Numbered from the stretch's first letter, positions 29,342 to 38,693 are shown. The stretch: 55,756 nt of DNA from Neorhodopirellula lusitana (GCF_900182915.1 NZ_FXUG01000024.1:1-55756); one strand, 5' to 3'. Numbers and translations: made by a program. Notes: a model not told the origin generated them from the sequence alone.

Positions 29342-31654
29342 TTAGATGAAGTTGGCGACTTTGCCGGCCATTTCAAACGTCTGGATCGCTTGGTCAAACA
29401 ACTCGTCCCGGCGTTCTTTGTCGTCGACGGCCGTTGAGTCGGGGATCCACGTGGCATCGGTGAATTGCGGAGTTGCCAGCGCGTCTGATTCCAGAGGGGC
29501 TGATTGCAGTGAGGCTAATTCCAGTGCGTCTGATACTAGCGAGTCAGGCTCCAGGGTTTTGGAATCCAGCGAGCCTGAATCCAGTGCGTTGGAAGGCAAT
29601 TCACTGGAAGCCAGTTGATTGGATGCCAATTGACTGGATACCAGTGGAGTAAAAGCGGCGGGTTCGTCTGAGCCGGAATCGTCGCCGAAGATCTCGTTGA
29701 TGACGAGCAGCGCATCCAGTGGTGCCAAGATCCCGTCGCCGGACACGTCGAAGTAATCGTCGCTGACGATGGCGGTCGAATACGCGTTGGTGACGTTAGG
29801 GAACAGATTGATTTGGTTGATGATCAACAGCGCGTCCAACGGGATGACGCTGTTGTCACCATCAACGTCCGCGGGGTCGAGCACGTTGGTGCGGGTCTCA
29901 CTCGTTACGGCAGTGAAGCCACCCGGGGCCGTCAGGGAAAATGTTCGGGCGGTTGTTCGCGGGAAGAAGATCAGTGCGTAAGACTTACCCGATTCGATGG
30001 TGGCCGATGCGATTCCCGTTGAACTGTATTCGCCAAGCGTGTTTCCGTTGTGATCGACCAACAAGACCGCGCGATTGATTTGGTCAACGTTGTTGGCCTG
30101 CACGCTGAGGGTGCGGGTCGAATCGGCGCGGAACATGAATGCGCGCGGTTGATTGTCGCCTGCAACCGAAAACGTGTTGCCAATGTCGTCCAGGTCCAGC
30201 ACGGGAACCTGAGTCCAGTCCACACCGTCGTTGTCGAAGATCGTCAGCCGGAATGCGGTTTGGTTGCCCACGTTGGCGGTGGCAGAATCGACCACGGTGA
30301 TCGTCATCGCTTCGGTATTTTCGAAAGTCGCATCGTCGACGATGTCAATTTCGATCGTGGCGGTGGTTGCGTTGGGAGCGAAGGTGATCGAGGTCGCCGA
30401 AAGTGAGACATCGGATCCCTCGGCCGCAACGCCTGAGATCACGATCGGGACCGTGACGGTGTTGGGTGTGGCGGCACTAAGCGTGGCGTTGACCAGCACG
30501 GTCCCTTCGTCTTCCAGCACGACGATGGACGATCGATCGAGCGTGACGGTGGGCTTGGTGTTGGACACCACTTCCCAACCGATGTCGTCCAGCAATGCAA
30601 AGTCCAATTCCGACGGCAACAGGTTTTCAACCGAAGGCGTCATCAACGTGTTTTGAGTCTGCAGCACGGATTGTGCAACGTGCCGAGCGGCGGACGGGCC
30701 ATCCAGTGGAAGGTTGCCACTGCCTTGATAAGCTTGCCGGGTTTTGGATCCCGTGAAGGTGAAGTTGCTAACCTGGTCGATGTAGGAATCGGAGATACCG
30801 ATACCGAGCACGTGGGAAAGTTCATGGACGGCGAAACTCAGGAAACGAAAGTCGTCGTCTTCCAGCAACTCGTTCTCGTAGCTCCAGCGGGAAGTCGTTT
30901 CGTTGCGGGTGTCAAAGCTGATCGAGGCGACAAAGGGCGCAAAGTCCCGAGCACCCGAGCCGATGGTTTGTCCTTCGCCCCGAGTCGTTAGGTTGCTAAC
31001 GAAATTGGTGCAAGCGGTGTTGGCGGTCGAGCAGGCGTAGGAAAACGGAGCCTGCACACCCACCGCGATAGCGCGAGTATCGGAGCCCAGGCCGGAGAGA
31101 TTCCGGCCGCCGGCGTACACCACGATTTCATTCGCGTCGACGGAAAAGCCCGAAGGCAGGCTTTGGGTCCGGCCCGTGGATGGGTTCTGGTAGCTGGCTT
31201 GCCAGGTGTGGGTGGAATTGGATGCGGGGATCGCCGCCAGGGTGTCTCGCAGTCGATCGGTCAAGATCTCGCCGGCCTGTTCCAGGGCGTCCCGGCGGTA
31301 CGCGTTGGCTCCCGAGAAATAGCCGTTGTCATTGGAATAGTCGAAGGTGAAGTAGACCGAGTTGGGTGCTTCGCCTTCCGCGATCAAGCTGTCGTCAACC
31401 AGCGAAGTGTTTGCTGAAACGCCGGCGATGTCACCGGCAAGCATTTGACGGCTATCAAGTTGTTGAAAACGCAGAGCACGGGCCCGCTTTCCTGATCCAA
31501 GGCTGGAACGGGATCCAGACCTTGATCGCCTCAATGCACCGGTAGCCGTTGCCCCGGCGATTGCGGTTGCCTCCGCGATTGCCGTTGGCAGACTCGATAC
31601 GTGTCGCATTGGGACGTGCTGACGAGTGCCAGCGTGTATTCTCGAGCGATTCAA
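29342..31654 (-). CDS. Surface metalloprotease-like protein with Calx-beta and dockerin domains
   Basis: A 770-residue protein. The N-terminus has a long positively charged leader and RALRFQQLDSRQMLAGD, a LEPR-XLL-type motif of planctomycete exported proteins. A metalloprotease-like domain follows with HELSHVLGIG (near residue 275). A third zinc ligand as in leishmanolysin-type enzymes could be the His in GPSAARHVAQ. A Calx-beta domain (about 370-475) runs VTLDRSSIVVLEDEG to LTIFDND. Two dockerin-like EF-hand units follow (DPADVDGDNSVIPLDALLII and YFDVSGDGILAPLDALLVI). The tail (about 670-725) is a series of five-residue units with leucine every fifth position. Extracellular role inferred. 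The start could instead be an internal ATG 15 residues later. Confidence 0.82.
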   Translation of the reverse strand: MNRSRIHAGTRQHVPMRHVSSLPTAIAEATAIAGATATGALRRSRSGSRSSLGSGKRARALRFQQLDSRQMLAGDIAGVSANTSLVDDSLIAEGEAPNSVYFTFDYSNDNGYFSGANAYRRDALEQAGEILTDRLRDTLAAIPASNSTHTWQASYQNPSTGRTQSLPSGFSVDANEIVVYAGGRNLSGLGSDTRAIAVGVQAPFSYACSTANTACTNFVSNLTTRGEGQTIGSGARDFAPFVASISFDTRNETTSRWSYENELLEDDDFRFLSFAVHELSHVLGIGISDSYIDQVSNFTFTGSKTRQAYQGSGNLPLDGPSAARHVAQSVLQTQNTLMTPSVENLLPSELDFALLDDIGWEVVSNTKPTVTLDRSSIVVLEDEGTVLVNATLSAATPNTVTVPIVISGVAAEGSDVSLSATSITFAPNATTATIEIDIVDDATFENTEAMTITVVDSATANVGNQTAFRLTIFDNDGVDWTQVPVLDLDDIGNTFSVAGDNQPRAFMFRADSTRTLSVQANNVDQINRAVLLVDHNGNTLGEYSSTGIASATIESGKSYALIFFPRTTARTFSLTAPGGFTAVTSETRTNVLDPADVDGDNSVIPLDALLIINQINLFPNVTNAYSTAIVSDDYFDVSGDGILAPLDALLVINEIFGDDSGSDEPAAFTPLVSSQLASNQLASSELPSNALDSGSLDSKTLEPDSLVSDALELASLQSAPLESDALATPQFTDATWIPDSTAVDDKERRDELFDQAIQTFEMAGKVANFI

Positions 31655-32151
31655 AGGCTTAGCCGTGGAAAGAAGTCAACCGAGGCAGAAAAGTGGCTCG
31701 CGGCAAATCGACGCAACCAGCCATTAAAATAGCAGACGCTAAATAACCCCGAAACGTCATAAAACCTAAGGTTTCGAGCTGTAAATTGTTTTTGATCAAT
31801 TTGAGCATTAATGGCGGCGAAGCGTCAACTTATGCCTCGTGGTGGGAATAATCGCCGCCGCAGCAGGGTAAGCCGATGAACAGCCCCCTCAAGTCAGCTT
31901 TCCGCTTGATCAACAACTCGATTCTTGGGGGCCAGGATCGATCCGCAAGCAGAAGTGGTTTTCTGTAGAGGGGTGGATTTTGAAGCGTGTGGAGCGGTTG
32001 TGCGTTCTTTCGCATCTCGGGTGGTTGTTCGGTTAGGTTCAGCGACTTGTAAACGGGAGGACGCGTGATTCTAATGCCGGGGCGATCTACCCACTACATT
32101 ACAGAGGCCGCTGTTATATCGCTTCAGAGGCTTCCTTCAGGAACGAACATC
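31655..32151. other. Long upstream region between surface protein and AP2/H1-like gene
   Basis: Divergent gap of nearly 500 bases with no credible gene. AT content rises at about 31730-31815. It should hold promoters for both neighbours. The reading frame of the AP2/H1 gene extends to 32065, but similarity begins at 32152. Confidence 0.4.
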
Positions 32152-33000
32152 ATGTCAATCAAAACTGTCCGCAGAGGGATCACCCGTTTAGAGCTTCAAG
32201 GAAGAAAAGGCTATCTCGTCCGCATCTCGCGGCAAGGCGAGCGGGTTAACGAGTACTACGCCGATTCAACGTACGGCGGAAAGAAGCTGGCGTTCGCCGC
32301 AGCCGAAGAAGCGTATGCCCGACTGTTGGAAGAATACGGTCCCGCCGAAGCGACCACCAAGAACAAGCTAACCAACCGGAACACAACCGGCGTTGTGGGC
32401 GTACACCTGGCGTATTCCAATGACAATCGGTACCCCGATTGTGAGTACTACGCGTACTGTGCGTCATGGGTTACGGAGAACGGGAAACGCGAAAAGGTCA
32501 GCTTCGCGCTAACCAAGTACGGCGAAGACGCGGCGATGGAATTGGCCATGTTGGCTCGTCAGGACGAAAACAATAATCGCGATGAAGTGGTCGCCAAGTT
32601 CGGCCGCACCGCCAAGGGCAAGCGGTTACTGAAAGGAATGAAGAAGACAGTCAAGAAATCTGTTAAAAAGGGTGCCAAGAAGGGCGTTAAGAAAGCCGCC
32701 AAAAAGTCAGTGAAGAAGTTGGCCAAGAAGGGTGTGAAGAAAAGCGTTCGTAAGACGGCCCGAAAGAAGCTGGCCCTGAAAAAACTGGCGAAGAAGTCTG
32801 TTAAGAAGGCAGCGAAGAAAACCGGCAAGAAACCGGCTAAGAAAGCTGTGAAGAAGTCGGCCAAGAAATCGGTTAAAAAGCCGACTAAACAGCCGACTAA
32901 AAAGCCGACTAAAAAGGCAGCCAAGAAATCAGTCAAGAAGGCGTCCGCTAAGAAGAGCGTCAAGAAAGCTGCCAAGAAGAAATCTACCCGTCGTCGTTAG
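32152..33000 (+). CDS. AP2-domain protein with histone H1-like lysine tail
   Basis: A 282-residue protein. Residues about 8-65 and 78-137 look like two AP2-type DNA-binding repeats (KGYLVRISRQGERVNEYY with DSTYGGKK; then TGVVGVHLAY, YYAYCASW and VSFALTKYGEDAAMELA). Residues 157-282 form a very basic tail of KKSVKK/AKKAAKK/KKPTKK repeats, like the C-terminal domain of eukaryotic histone H1 and bacterial HC1-like proteins. It probably coats or bends DNA in the nucleoid. ATG 32152 gives the family-typical N-terminus. The tail DNA is a degenerate repeat prone to length change. Seven bases separate it from the downstream kinase gene, so the message may be shared. Confidence 0.85.
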   Translation: MSIKTVRRGITRLELQGRKGYLVRISRQGERVNEYYADSTYGGKKLAFAAAEEAYARLLEEYGPAEATTKNKLTNRNTTGVVGVHLAYSNDNRYPDCEYYAYCASWVTENGKREKVSFALTKYGEDAAMELAMLARQDENNNRDEVVAKFGRTAKGKRLLKGMKKTVKKSVKKGAKKGVKKAAKKSVKKLAKKGVKKSVRKTARKKLALKKLAKKSVKKAAKKTGKKPAKKAVKKSAKKSVKKPTKQPTKKPTKKAAKKSVKKASAKKSVKKAAKKKSTRRR

Positions 33001-33006
33001 GGAAAC

Positions 33007-35295
33007 ATGACTTCGCTATTGGACACGATCGCAGGCGATGCTGGACTTGCCAGTCGTTTGGCAGCGCAAGCGGTCGATTCCCAAACACTCACCATCGTTC
33101 CGGAAACATTTGGCGGCGACGCGTCATGGAATCTGGGTGAGCCGCTTGGCGAATCGACATTGGATCCGCCGATGCCCAAGGCGCCGTTTGCCCGGCATCC
33201 GCTGGAAGGCTTTGTGCCTGCGCGGAAAGTCGTGTCGTATGGGAAGTCGTGTGGGGCCCAGAATGTCGGGGCCCAGAAGCTGACGGGCCAGAAGCCAAAT
33301 CTTGCGGGCCAGAAATTGGGGACGCCCAGTGGCGGGAACCAAGACTCCGGCAGTGAGACAAAGAATGATGCTGAGTATCGATTGATCGGGAAGCTGGGCA
33401 GTGGCGGGACCGCGATTGTCTACCAGGCTCACCAGCGGGCGATCGATCGAGAGGTTGCGATCAAGCTATTGCGTCGGGAACTGGCCGGCGATCCCGCTTC
33501 TCGGATGCGCTTCTTGACGGAGGCGCGAGTGATCGGTTCGTTGGATCACCCCAACGTGATCGCGCTGCACGACTTGTGTGTCGATAGCGATGGTCAGCTC
33601 TTCTATTCAATGAAACGCATTGATGGAACAAGCTGGAGCGAGCAGCTTGATGAACGAAGCGTGGAAGAGAACCTCAAAATCTTGTTGCGGGTGGCTGACG
33701 CGATTCGTTACGCGCACTCACGTGGTTTGATTCACCGTGACTTAAAACCCGATAACGTGATGCTGGGGCGATTCGGTGAGTCGTTGGTGGCGGATTGGGG
33801 ATTGGCGATTTCGATCGAACGAACTGAGGCACGGTCCGAGCAAGCCCGATCGGAACAGACTGGCTCGCAAGAATCGGGGGATGCGTCGGTCGAGCCAATC
33901 GAAAGTGACGAGCTGAGCAAACCGAGCAAGAAAACAGGTGCAATTGGTGGTACACCGGCATACATGGCTCCTGAGCAAGCGATGGGGAGCCTGGAGTTGT
34001 TGGGGACGCACACCGACGTCTATCTGCTTGGCGGAATTCTCTACCGCATCTTGACCGGTAAGCCACCTCACACGGGTGCGAACCTGTTGGAATGCATTCA
34101 TGCGGCGGCTAACAATCGGATCCAGCGAACCGATGTCAGTGGTGAGCTGATCGAGGCGGCAATGCGTGCGATGTCGACGGATCCGAGAGATCGCTTTGCA
34201 AACGTGGAGGACTTAATTGCGGCGATCACGGATCACCGCACACACCAAGAGAGCGAGCGATTGGTTCGCCGCGCCAAGCGTCGCGTTTGGCCCGAAGATG
34301 AGGCGGCGGTGAACGCCGTCGACCCTTATCAACGATTCCGTGCCGGCGAGGCTTTGTTGAACGAAGCTTTGGCTCTTTGGCCCGGCAATCGCGGAGCGGC
34401 GGAAACGCTGGAGCGGACACAGTTGGAACTCGCTCGATTCGCCGCGTCCCATGGCGACTTGGATTTGTCGTTGATGTTGTACGAGACCACTGGCCAGGGC
34501 GAGACAGAGGCCGCTAGTCGGGTGCGACGCGAACTGGAACATCGCGAACGGGTTAAGGAAAGTCAGGCTAAATATTCGGCATTGTTCACTCAATCGCCCG
34601 ATGCCGGGCTGTTGCTTCGCTGGAGTGATGGCGTGGTGATGGAAGCCAATGAGGCGATTTTGGAGATGCTTGGATACGAGAAAGGCGAACTGGTTGGGCG
34701 GCGAGTTTCCGAGCTGTCCATTTGGGCGTCTACGGAACGGCGTGAGCTATTTGTAGAACAATTGACCCAGGACCGGCGTGCAGATAATTTCGAAACTCAA
34801 TTCACTCGCAAAGGCGGCGGAACGCTGATCGATGTCTTGATCAGTGCTCGGACGGTCGATGTTGGTGGCACGGAGATGTTATTATCAACGTTCCGTGATA
34901 TTACGCACCGGCGGGAAACGGAACGCAACCTGGAACAAAGTCGGCGGCGGTTGCGAGACCTCCAGCGTTTGGCGGGGTTAGGTACTTGGACTTTCGATCC
35001 CTCGACGAAAGCGGTCCACTGGTCGGAGGAGGCGTTTCGGATTACCGGTCGCAACCCTCGCCTGGGTGAACCTTCTTTGCACGAGTTTCTAGCTTCCATT
35101 CACCCCGAGGACCGTGAATCTGTTCGTGATGCGATCTCGCTGGCCGCGACCAATGGAGCGTCCTATGAAATCGTTTATCGAATTCGAGATGATGAAGGAA
35201 ATTATCGCAAGTTACTCGCCCGAGGACGTCCCGTGCTGGATGAATTTGATCGCACGACCGAGGTCTACGGAGTCTTGCAACCGCTTCGCTCATGA
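33007..35295 (+). CDS. Serine/threonine protein kinase with C-terminal PAS domains
   Basis: A 762-residue cytoplasmic Hanks-type kinase. Residues 1-120 are disordered with GAQ/GQK repeats. Kinase domain about 122-400: glycine loop LGSGGTAIVY (130-139), K153 (VAIKLL), catalytic HRDLKPDN (243-250), metal-binding D263 in ADWG in place of DFG, then GTPAYMAPEQ. A helical linker (about 420-510) is followed by two PAS domains (about 515-640, 645-760; RETERNLEQSRRRL links them). No transmembrane helix. The architecture suggests that a PAS signal controls phosphorylation of a partner, most simply the ECF factor encoded next. The stop overlaps the sigma gene start by 4 bases (ATGA). Confidence 0.92.
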   Translation: MTSLLDTIAGDAGLASRLAAQAVDSQTLTIVPETFGGDASWNLGEPLGESTLDPPMPKAPFARHPLEGFVPARKVVSYGKSCGAQNVGAQKLTGQKPNLAGQKLGTPSGGNQDSGSETKNDAEYRLIGKLGSGGTAIVYQAHQRAIDREVAIKLLRRELAGDPASRMRFLTEARVIGSLDHPNVIALHDLCVDSDGQLFYSMKRIDGTSWSEQLDERSVEENLKILLRVADAIRYAHSRGLIHRDLKPDNVMLGRFGESLVADWGLAISIERTEARSEQARSEQTGSQESGDASVEPIESDELSKPSKKTGAIGGTPAYMAPEQAMGSLELLGTHTDVYLLGGILYRILTGKPPHTGANLLECIHAAANNRIQRTDVSGELIEAAMRAMSTDPRDRFANVEDLIAAITDHRTHQESERLVRRAKRRVWPEDEAAVNAVDPYQRFRAGEALLNEALALWPGNRGAAETLERTQLELARFAASHGDLDLSLMLYETTGQGETEAASRVRRELEHRERVKESQAKYSALFTQSPDAGLLLRWSDGVVMEANEAILEMLGYEKGELVGRRVSELSIWASTERRELFVEQLTQDRRADNFETQFTRKGGGTLIDVLISARTVDVGGTEMLLSTFRDITHRRETERNLEQSRRRLRDLQRLAGLGTWTFDPSTKAVHWSEEAFRITGRNPRLGEPSLHEFLASIHPEDRESVRDAISLAATNGASYEIVYRIRDDEGNYRKLLARGRPVLDEFDRTTEVYGVLQPLRS

Positions 35296-36029
35296 CTGTT
35301 TCTGAATCGACCATTCTCCGATACACCCAAACGGATCCGGACGTGCGGCTCATGCTGCGTGTGCGCGATGACGATGCGAGTGCGTTTGAAGAGATTGTTC
35401 GGCGTTACCAGCCTCGTTTGATTCGATTGATGCAACACCTCGCACCCCATACGGGGCTCGCTGAAGACCTCGTGCAAGAAACGTTCATGCGTGTCTTCCG
35501 GGCTCGGCACAGTTACCAGCCAGGGGCCAAGTTTTCGACTTGGTTGTTCACGATCGCCGGCAATGTGGCTCGCAACGCAAAAAGAACCCAGTCACGTCGC
35601 AAGGAATCCAGTGAGTCCGACGCGACACGAAGTTCGGCGTGCGACGATGACGCGCCGGGCGTGACCGCGTCGGCGTTGGACGCGAGTGGGCTGATGCCGA
35701 CTCGCCAAGTGGAAAGTGATGAGCGAGCCAAGTTGGTGCGATCCGCTGTGGCCGCGTTGAATGAACGCCAACGAATGGCGCTGATTTTGTCTCGATTTGA
35801 AAACATGAGTTACCAAGAGATCGCGGACACAATGGATTTGTCCACCAAAGCCGTCAAGTCGTTGCTCAGCCGTGCTCGCTTAAGCATGAAAGAGACGCTG
35901 CAGTCGTACATCGATGAAGGTGTCCTGGCCCCCGATTTCGCGAGGTCCGAACCGCTACCGACGATGGATGCGATTCCGGCAAGTTCCAGCCGATCGGATT
36001 TGGATTCCAATGATGAGGCGTCGCAATGA
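35292..36029 (+). CDS. ECF-type RNA polymerase sigma factor
   Basis: A 245-residue sigma-70 family factor. Region 2: FEEIVRRYQPRLIRLMQHL, then AEDLVQETFMRVFRA and FSTWLFTIAGNVARNAKR (-10 recognition). An acidic, poorly conserved linker of about 50 residues (SDATRSSACDDD) separates it from region 4: LNERQRMALILSRFENMSYQ, then IADTMDLSTKAVKSLLSRA (-35 recognition HTH). A C-terminal extension of about 35 residues is Ser/Asp-rich. Coupled by ATGA overlaps to the kinase upstream and the membrane protein downstream. Kinase-linked ECF groups are a known planctomycete feature. Phosphorylation sites could lie in the Ser-rich linker (inference). Confidence 0.93.
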   Translation: MTVSESTILRYTQTDPDVRLMLRVRDDDASAFEEIVRRYQPRLIRLMQHLAPHTGLAEDLVQETFMRVFRARHSYQPGAKFSTWLFTIAGNVARNAKRTQSRRKESSESDATRSSACDDDAPGVTASALDASGLMPTRQVESDERAKLVRSAVAALNERQRMALILSRFENMSYQEIADTMDLSTKAVKSLLSRARLSMKETLQSYIDEGVLAPDFARSEPLPTMDAIPASSSRSDLDSNDEASQ

Positions 36030-37540
36030 CTAAGCGTGACGAGCATCTTGATGTGGATGACGAAATCCTTGATGGCGACGATGAGGCTCTTGTTGCCTAC
36101 CTTGACGGTGAACTTGAGCGCGACCAGCGTGGTGAGCTGGAACAGCGTTTGGTGCACGACGAGGCATTGCGGGTTCGACTGCAATCGTTGCAGCGTGGCT
36201 GGGATTTGTTGGACTTGTTGCCTTCGCCGGTGACGACCGAGCAAAGTGTTCAGTCGACGATGGAATTGGTCGTCGCCGACGTGCAGAAGTCGTTGACAAA
36301 CCTGTCTGCTGATTTCGAACATCAAGGCGAGACCGGCGAGTCGTTCGGAAAGCCGATCAGCAAACCGGCTGCCAAGCCCAAGTGGCCTCGGTTGCTGCGG
36401 ATGATTGTTGTCCCGTTGCTTTTGGCGACGGTCGCTTACTTGGGAGTGCGTGGTTGGTATTCCTATGTTGCTAACGACGAAGTCAGGGATTTTCCGGTCG
36501 CGATCGACATGGACGCTTACGCATTGGCTGACAAAACAAAATTGATCGATGACCTGGTCGCGTCGCCTCGTTGGCGAAGTGTGGTGGTCAATTCGGTGGT
36601 GCCCGAAATCGATGAGTTGATCCGGCCGGTCTCGACGGGGTCAACCGACGATAATGGGCGGGCTGATGATGAACAGGCTGATCGTGACGGCGACGTAGCG
36701 AACGCAAACTCGAAGCTCGGCACGCCGGCGTTGTCGACGAACCAAGAGTTGGCGTCGGCGTTGGAGGAGATTGCACCGGAACAGCGGTTGATCGCGTTGT
36801 CACGGATCGAGCGTTTTGAACAGTTGGATGATGCAGCGAAAGCATCGCTGCGGGATCGAGCGAGGGAACTGTCGCAGGCTCCCGATGCGGCTCAGCGTTT
36901 AGAGGTTCTGCGAGATTACGCTCGTTGGCGAGAACAGTTGAGTGATGAAGCAATCATGGCGATCGAGTCCAGCGAAGGCGAGGCTCGGCAGATGGCGATT
37001 GACGAAGCGATGACGGAAACGATCACCGCACTGGGCCGAGTGACGGGCCGTAGCCTGAGTGAAGACGCGATTGAGCGCATTGATTTCACGATCATCCAAA
37101 TCGTCAAGAATCGAATTCAAGATGAGTTGGCTAAGCCAGAAGATGAACGGTCGACTTTCGTCAATGAGCGCGTCTTGAGAATGATCTCGCAAGGTGGACG
37201 TCGTGGCAGTAGCACGATGTATCGAACGATCGCCAGCGGTTACCTGTTCCGCAAGGCGGGCGGCAGTGGCGAGCCGTTGAATTCCGACGAGCTGGACATG
37301 ATCGAAGCGATGTTGCCCGAGAAGGACGCGAACATGCTGCAGGGATACGTCGCCGACCCATGGGTGCGATCACTGATCCTGGAAGACTGGGCCGAAGAAG
37401 CCGTTCGCCGCAAAATGCGAGGCCGAACGAGCACGCCGTCGTTGCCCGATCGCTACGAATCGCTGCCCAAGGCAGAGCGAGAAGTGATGGACCTGATGTC
37501 CCCGGAAAAAGCCCGCCAGTGGCTGATCGAATCGAAGTAA
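36026..37540 (+). CDS. Putative membrane anti-sigma factor, large
   Basis: A 504-residue protein. The N-terminal about 95 residues look like an anti-sigma domain (ALVAYLDGELERDQRGELEQ, then LVHDEALRVRLQSLQRGWDL) without the HxxxCxxC zinc ligands. A single transmembrane helix (LLRMIVVPLLLATVAYLGV, about residues 126-144) leads to a long C-terminal region (about 150-504), mostly helical and charged, that should be outside the cytoplasm. Gene position (ATGA overlap with the ECF sigma gene) and topology support the role of sequestering the sigma factor at the membrane. The size of the outer domain is unusual for anti-sigma factors. Confidence 0.82.
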   Translation: MTKRDEHLDVDDEILDGDDEALVAYLDGELERDQRGELEQRLVHDEALRVRLQSLQRGWDLLDLLPSPVTTEQSVQSTMELVVADVQKSLTNLSADFEHQGETGESFGKPISKPAAKPKWPRLLRMIVVPLLLATVAYLGVRGWYSYVANDEVRDFPVAIDMDAYALADKTKLIDDLVASPRWRSVVVNSVVPEIDELIRPVSTGSTDDNGRADDEQADRDGDVANANSKLGTPALSTNQELASALEEIAPEQRLIALSRIERFEQLDDAAKASLRDRARELSQAPDAAQRLEVLRDYARWREQLSDEAIMAIESSEGEARQMAIDEAMTETITALGRVTGRSLSEDAIERIDFTIIQIVKNRIQDELAKPEDERSTFVNERVLRMISQGGRRGSSTMYRTIASGYLFRKAGGSGEPLNSDELDMIEAMLPEKDANMLQGYVADPWVRSLILEDWAEEAVRRKMRGRTSTPSLPDRYESLPKAEREVMDLMSPEKARQWLIESK

Positions 37541-37558
37541 AAAGCCCGAGGGGCTTTT
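37540..37558 (+). terminator. Intrinsic terminator of the kinase-sigma operon
   Basis: AAAAGCCC and GGGCTTTT pair across a 3-base loop directly after the TAA stop. The T-run is part of the right arm, so it may work in both directions. Confidence 0.75.
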
Positions 37559-37637
37559 AGTGGATCAGGGCCACAGTGGGAGAGGGCTACAGGACCACGG
37601 TGTTGCAGGGCCACAGTGGAGGATGATAGTCGCACTC

Positions 37638-37693
37638 CTGTGTTCCTGTGTTCCTGTGTTCCTGTGTTCCTGTGTTCCTGTGTTCCTGTGGCC
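37638..37693. repeat. Octamer tandem array, short
   Basis: Six copies of CTGTGTTC plus one CTGTGGCC (8-bp unit), in the convergent gap between the anti-sigma and methyltransferase genes. GGGCCACAG at 37568 and 37608 is complementary to the last unit, so a hairpin spanning the array is possible. The unit family is the same as in the 288-bp array at 46833-47120. Confidence 0.9.
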
Positions 37694-37709
37694 CTTCCCC
37701 CCCCCTCTC

Positions 37710-38693
37710 CTACTTCCTCCTCAAGACGTAAACCACATCTTCGGTGGTTGCGTCGACCTCGATCGGATAGTCAAAGTCGTAGGCGAAATCGTAGGTTGCG
37801 ACGGTTTCCCATTTGCCGCTGTGGGCGATCAGTGAGTTCATTTGCTTGGGCGTGTAGCTGCGAAGTCGCAACACGTCACTGATCCGGAAGCTGTCGCGGG
37901 GTGTGTGGATGTCGAAACAGATGCCGAAGCACTCCAGTCGCTTTTTCTTGTCTCGCGAGATTTCCCACATTTGAGTGTTGATCGCCAAGTGACCACGCCG
38001 TGCTGCCCAAGCCTCACCGTCGCTCGGTTCAGCCTCTGTCGGCGTTAGGTGCACGCCGAGCAAATAGATGCCACCGGGGCGAACCATGTCGGCCATGCAT
38101 TCCAGGTGTTGGCGTGATTCCTTTTCGGAGCCCACATGCCGGAAGCTATTGATCGTATTGAACGCCACCTTGGCCGGGCCGTCCTTGCGGCGCGACGCTG
38201 GCAGGATGCCCTTGAAGTCGCTGCGTTGAAAATCGCACATGTCCGCGACGATCGCGGTTTCGTCGAAGCCGTGTCGTTTTAAACGCTGGTTGCAAAACCC
38301 GACCGCTTTGGGATTCAGGTCCAAGCCGAACGCAGGGTATCCCTTTCGCAGCAACGCATAGATCAGCCGCCCGGTGCCACAGGCCGGTTCAAAGAACCAT
38401 TCATCGGCACCTTTTCGCGATGGGCTCGCGTACTCATCGGTGCACTGCAGGATAAAACGCGTTTCCGCTGCCACGTCCGCGCCAAAGACCAGGTCGTAGT
38501 ACTTTGGGTGATCGTAAATGGATTCCTCGACCGTCCGCGGTCGTCCGTCGAGCGAGTCGGAGTTCGAGTTCGAATCGGTTTCCGTTTCTAAGTCAGCGTC
38601 GTTCAGGCCAGCCGCTTTGGTGTCGGTTGCTTTTTTGCCAACAGCTCGTTTGCCAGATGCTTTCTTGCCAGTCGCTTTCGGTGCAGTGCTCAT
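37710..38693 (-). CDS. Class I SAM-dependent methyltransferase
   Basis: A 327-residue protein. Residues 1-35 are a basic Ala/Lys tail (KATGKKASGKRAVGKK), followed by an acidic Ser/Asn linker and a methyltransferase domain (about 60-250): motif I FEPACGTGRLIYALLRKGY, the acidic FGLDLNPKAV, and motif post-I ADMCDF. The substrate is not clear. The ATGA overlap with the DinB-like gene upstream indicates coupling. The basic N-terminal tail is unusual and may bind nucleic acid. Confidence 0.85.
   Translation of the reverse strand: MSTAPKATGKKASGKRAVGKKATDTKAAGLNDADLETETDSNSNSDSLDGRPRTVEESIYDHPKYYDLVFGADVAAETRFILQCTDEYASPSRKGADEWFFEPACGTGRLIYALLRKGYPAFGLDLNPKAVGFCNQRLKRHGFDETAIVADMCDFQRSDFKGILPASRRKDGPAKVAFNTINSFRHVGSEKESRQHLECMADMVRPGGIYLLGVHLTPTEAEPSDGEAWAARRGHLAINTQMWEISRDKKKRLECFGICFDIHTPRDSFRISDVLRLRSYTPKQMNSLIAHSGKWETVATYDFAYDFDYPIEVDATTEDVVYVLRRK

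Noticed and set aside
29480..29640. CRISPR-like short repeats
   Set aside because: The 15-bp imperfect repeats are in frame with the surface protein and have no spacers of constant length.
32559..32975. Minus-strand hydrophobic frame (FLAAFLTDFLA-type) opposite the lysine tail
   Set aside because: It is the complement of the AAG/AAA-rich histone-like repeat; phenylalanine and leucine codons are the expected shadow.
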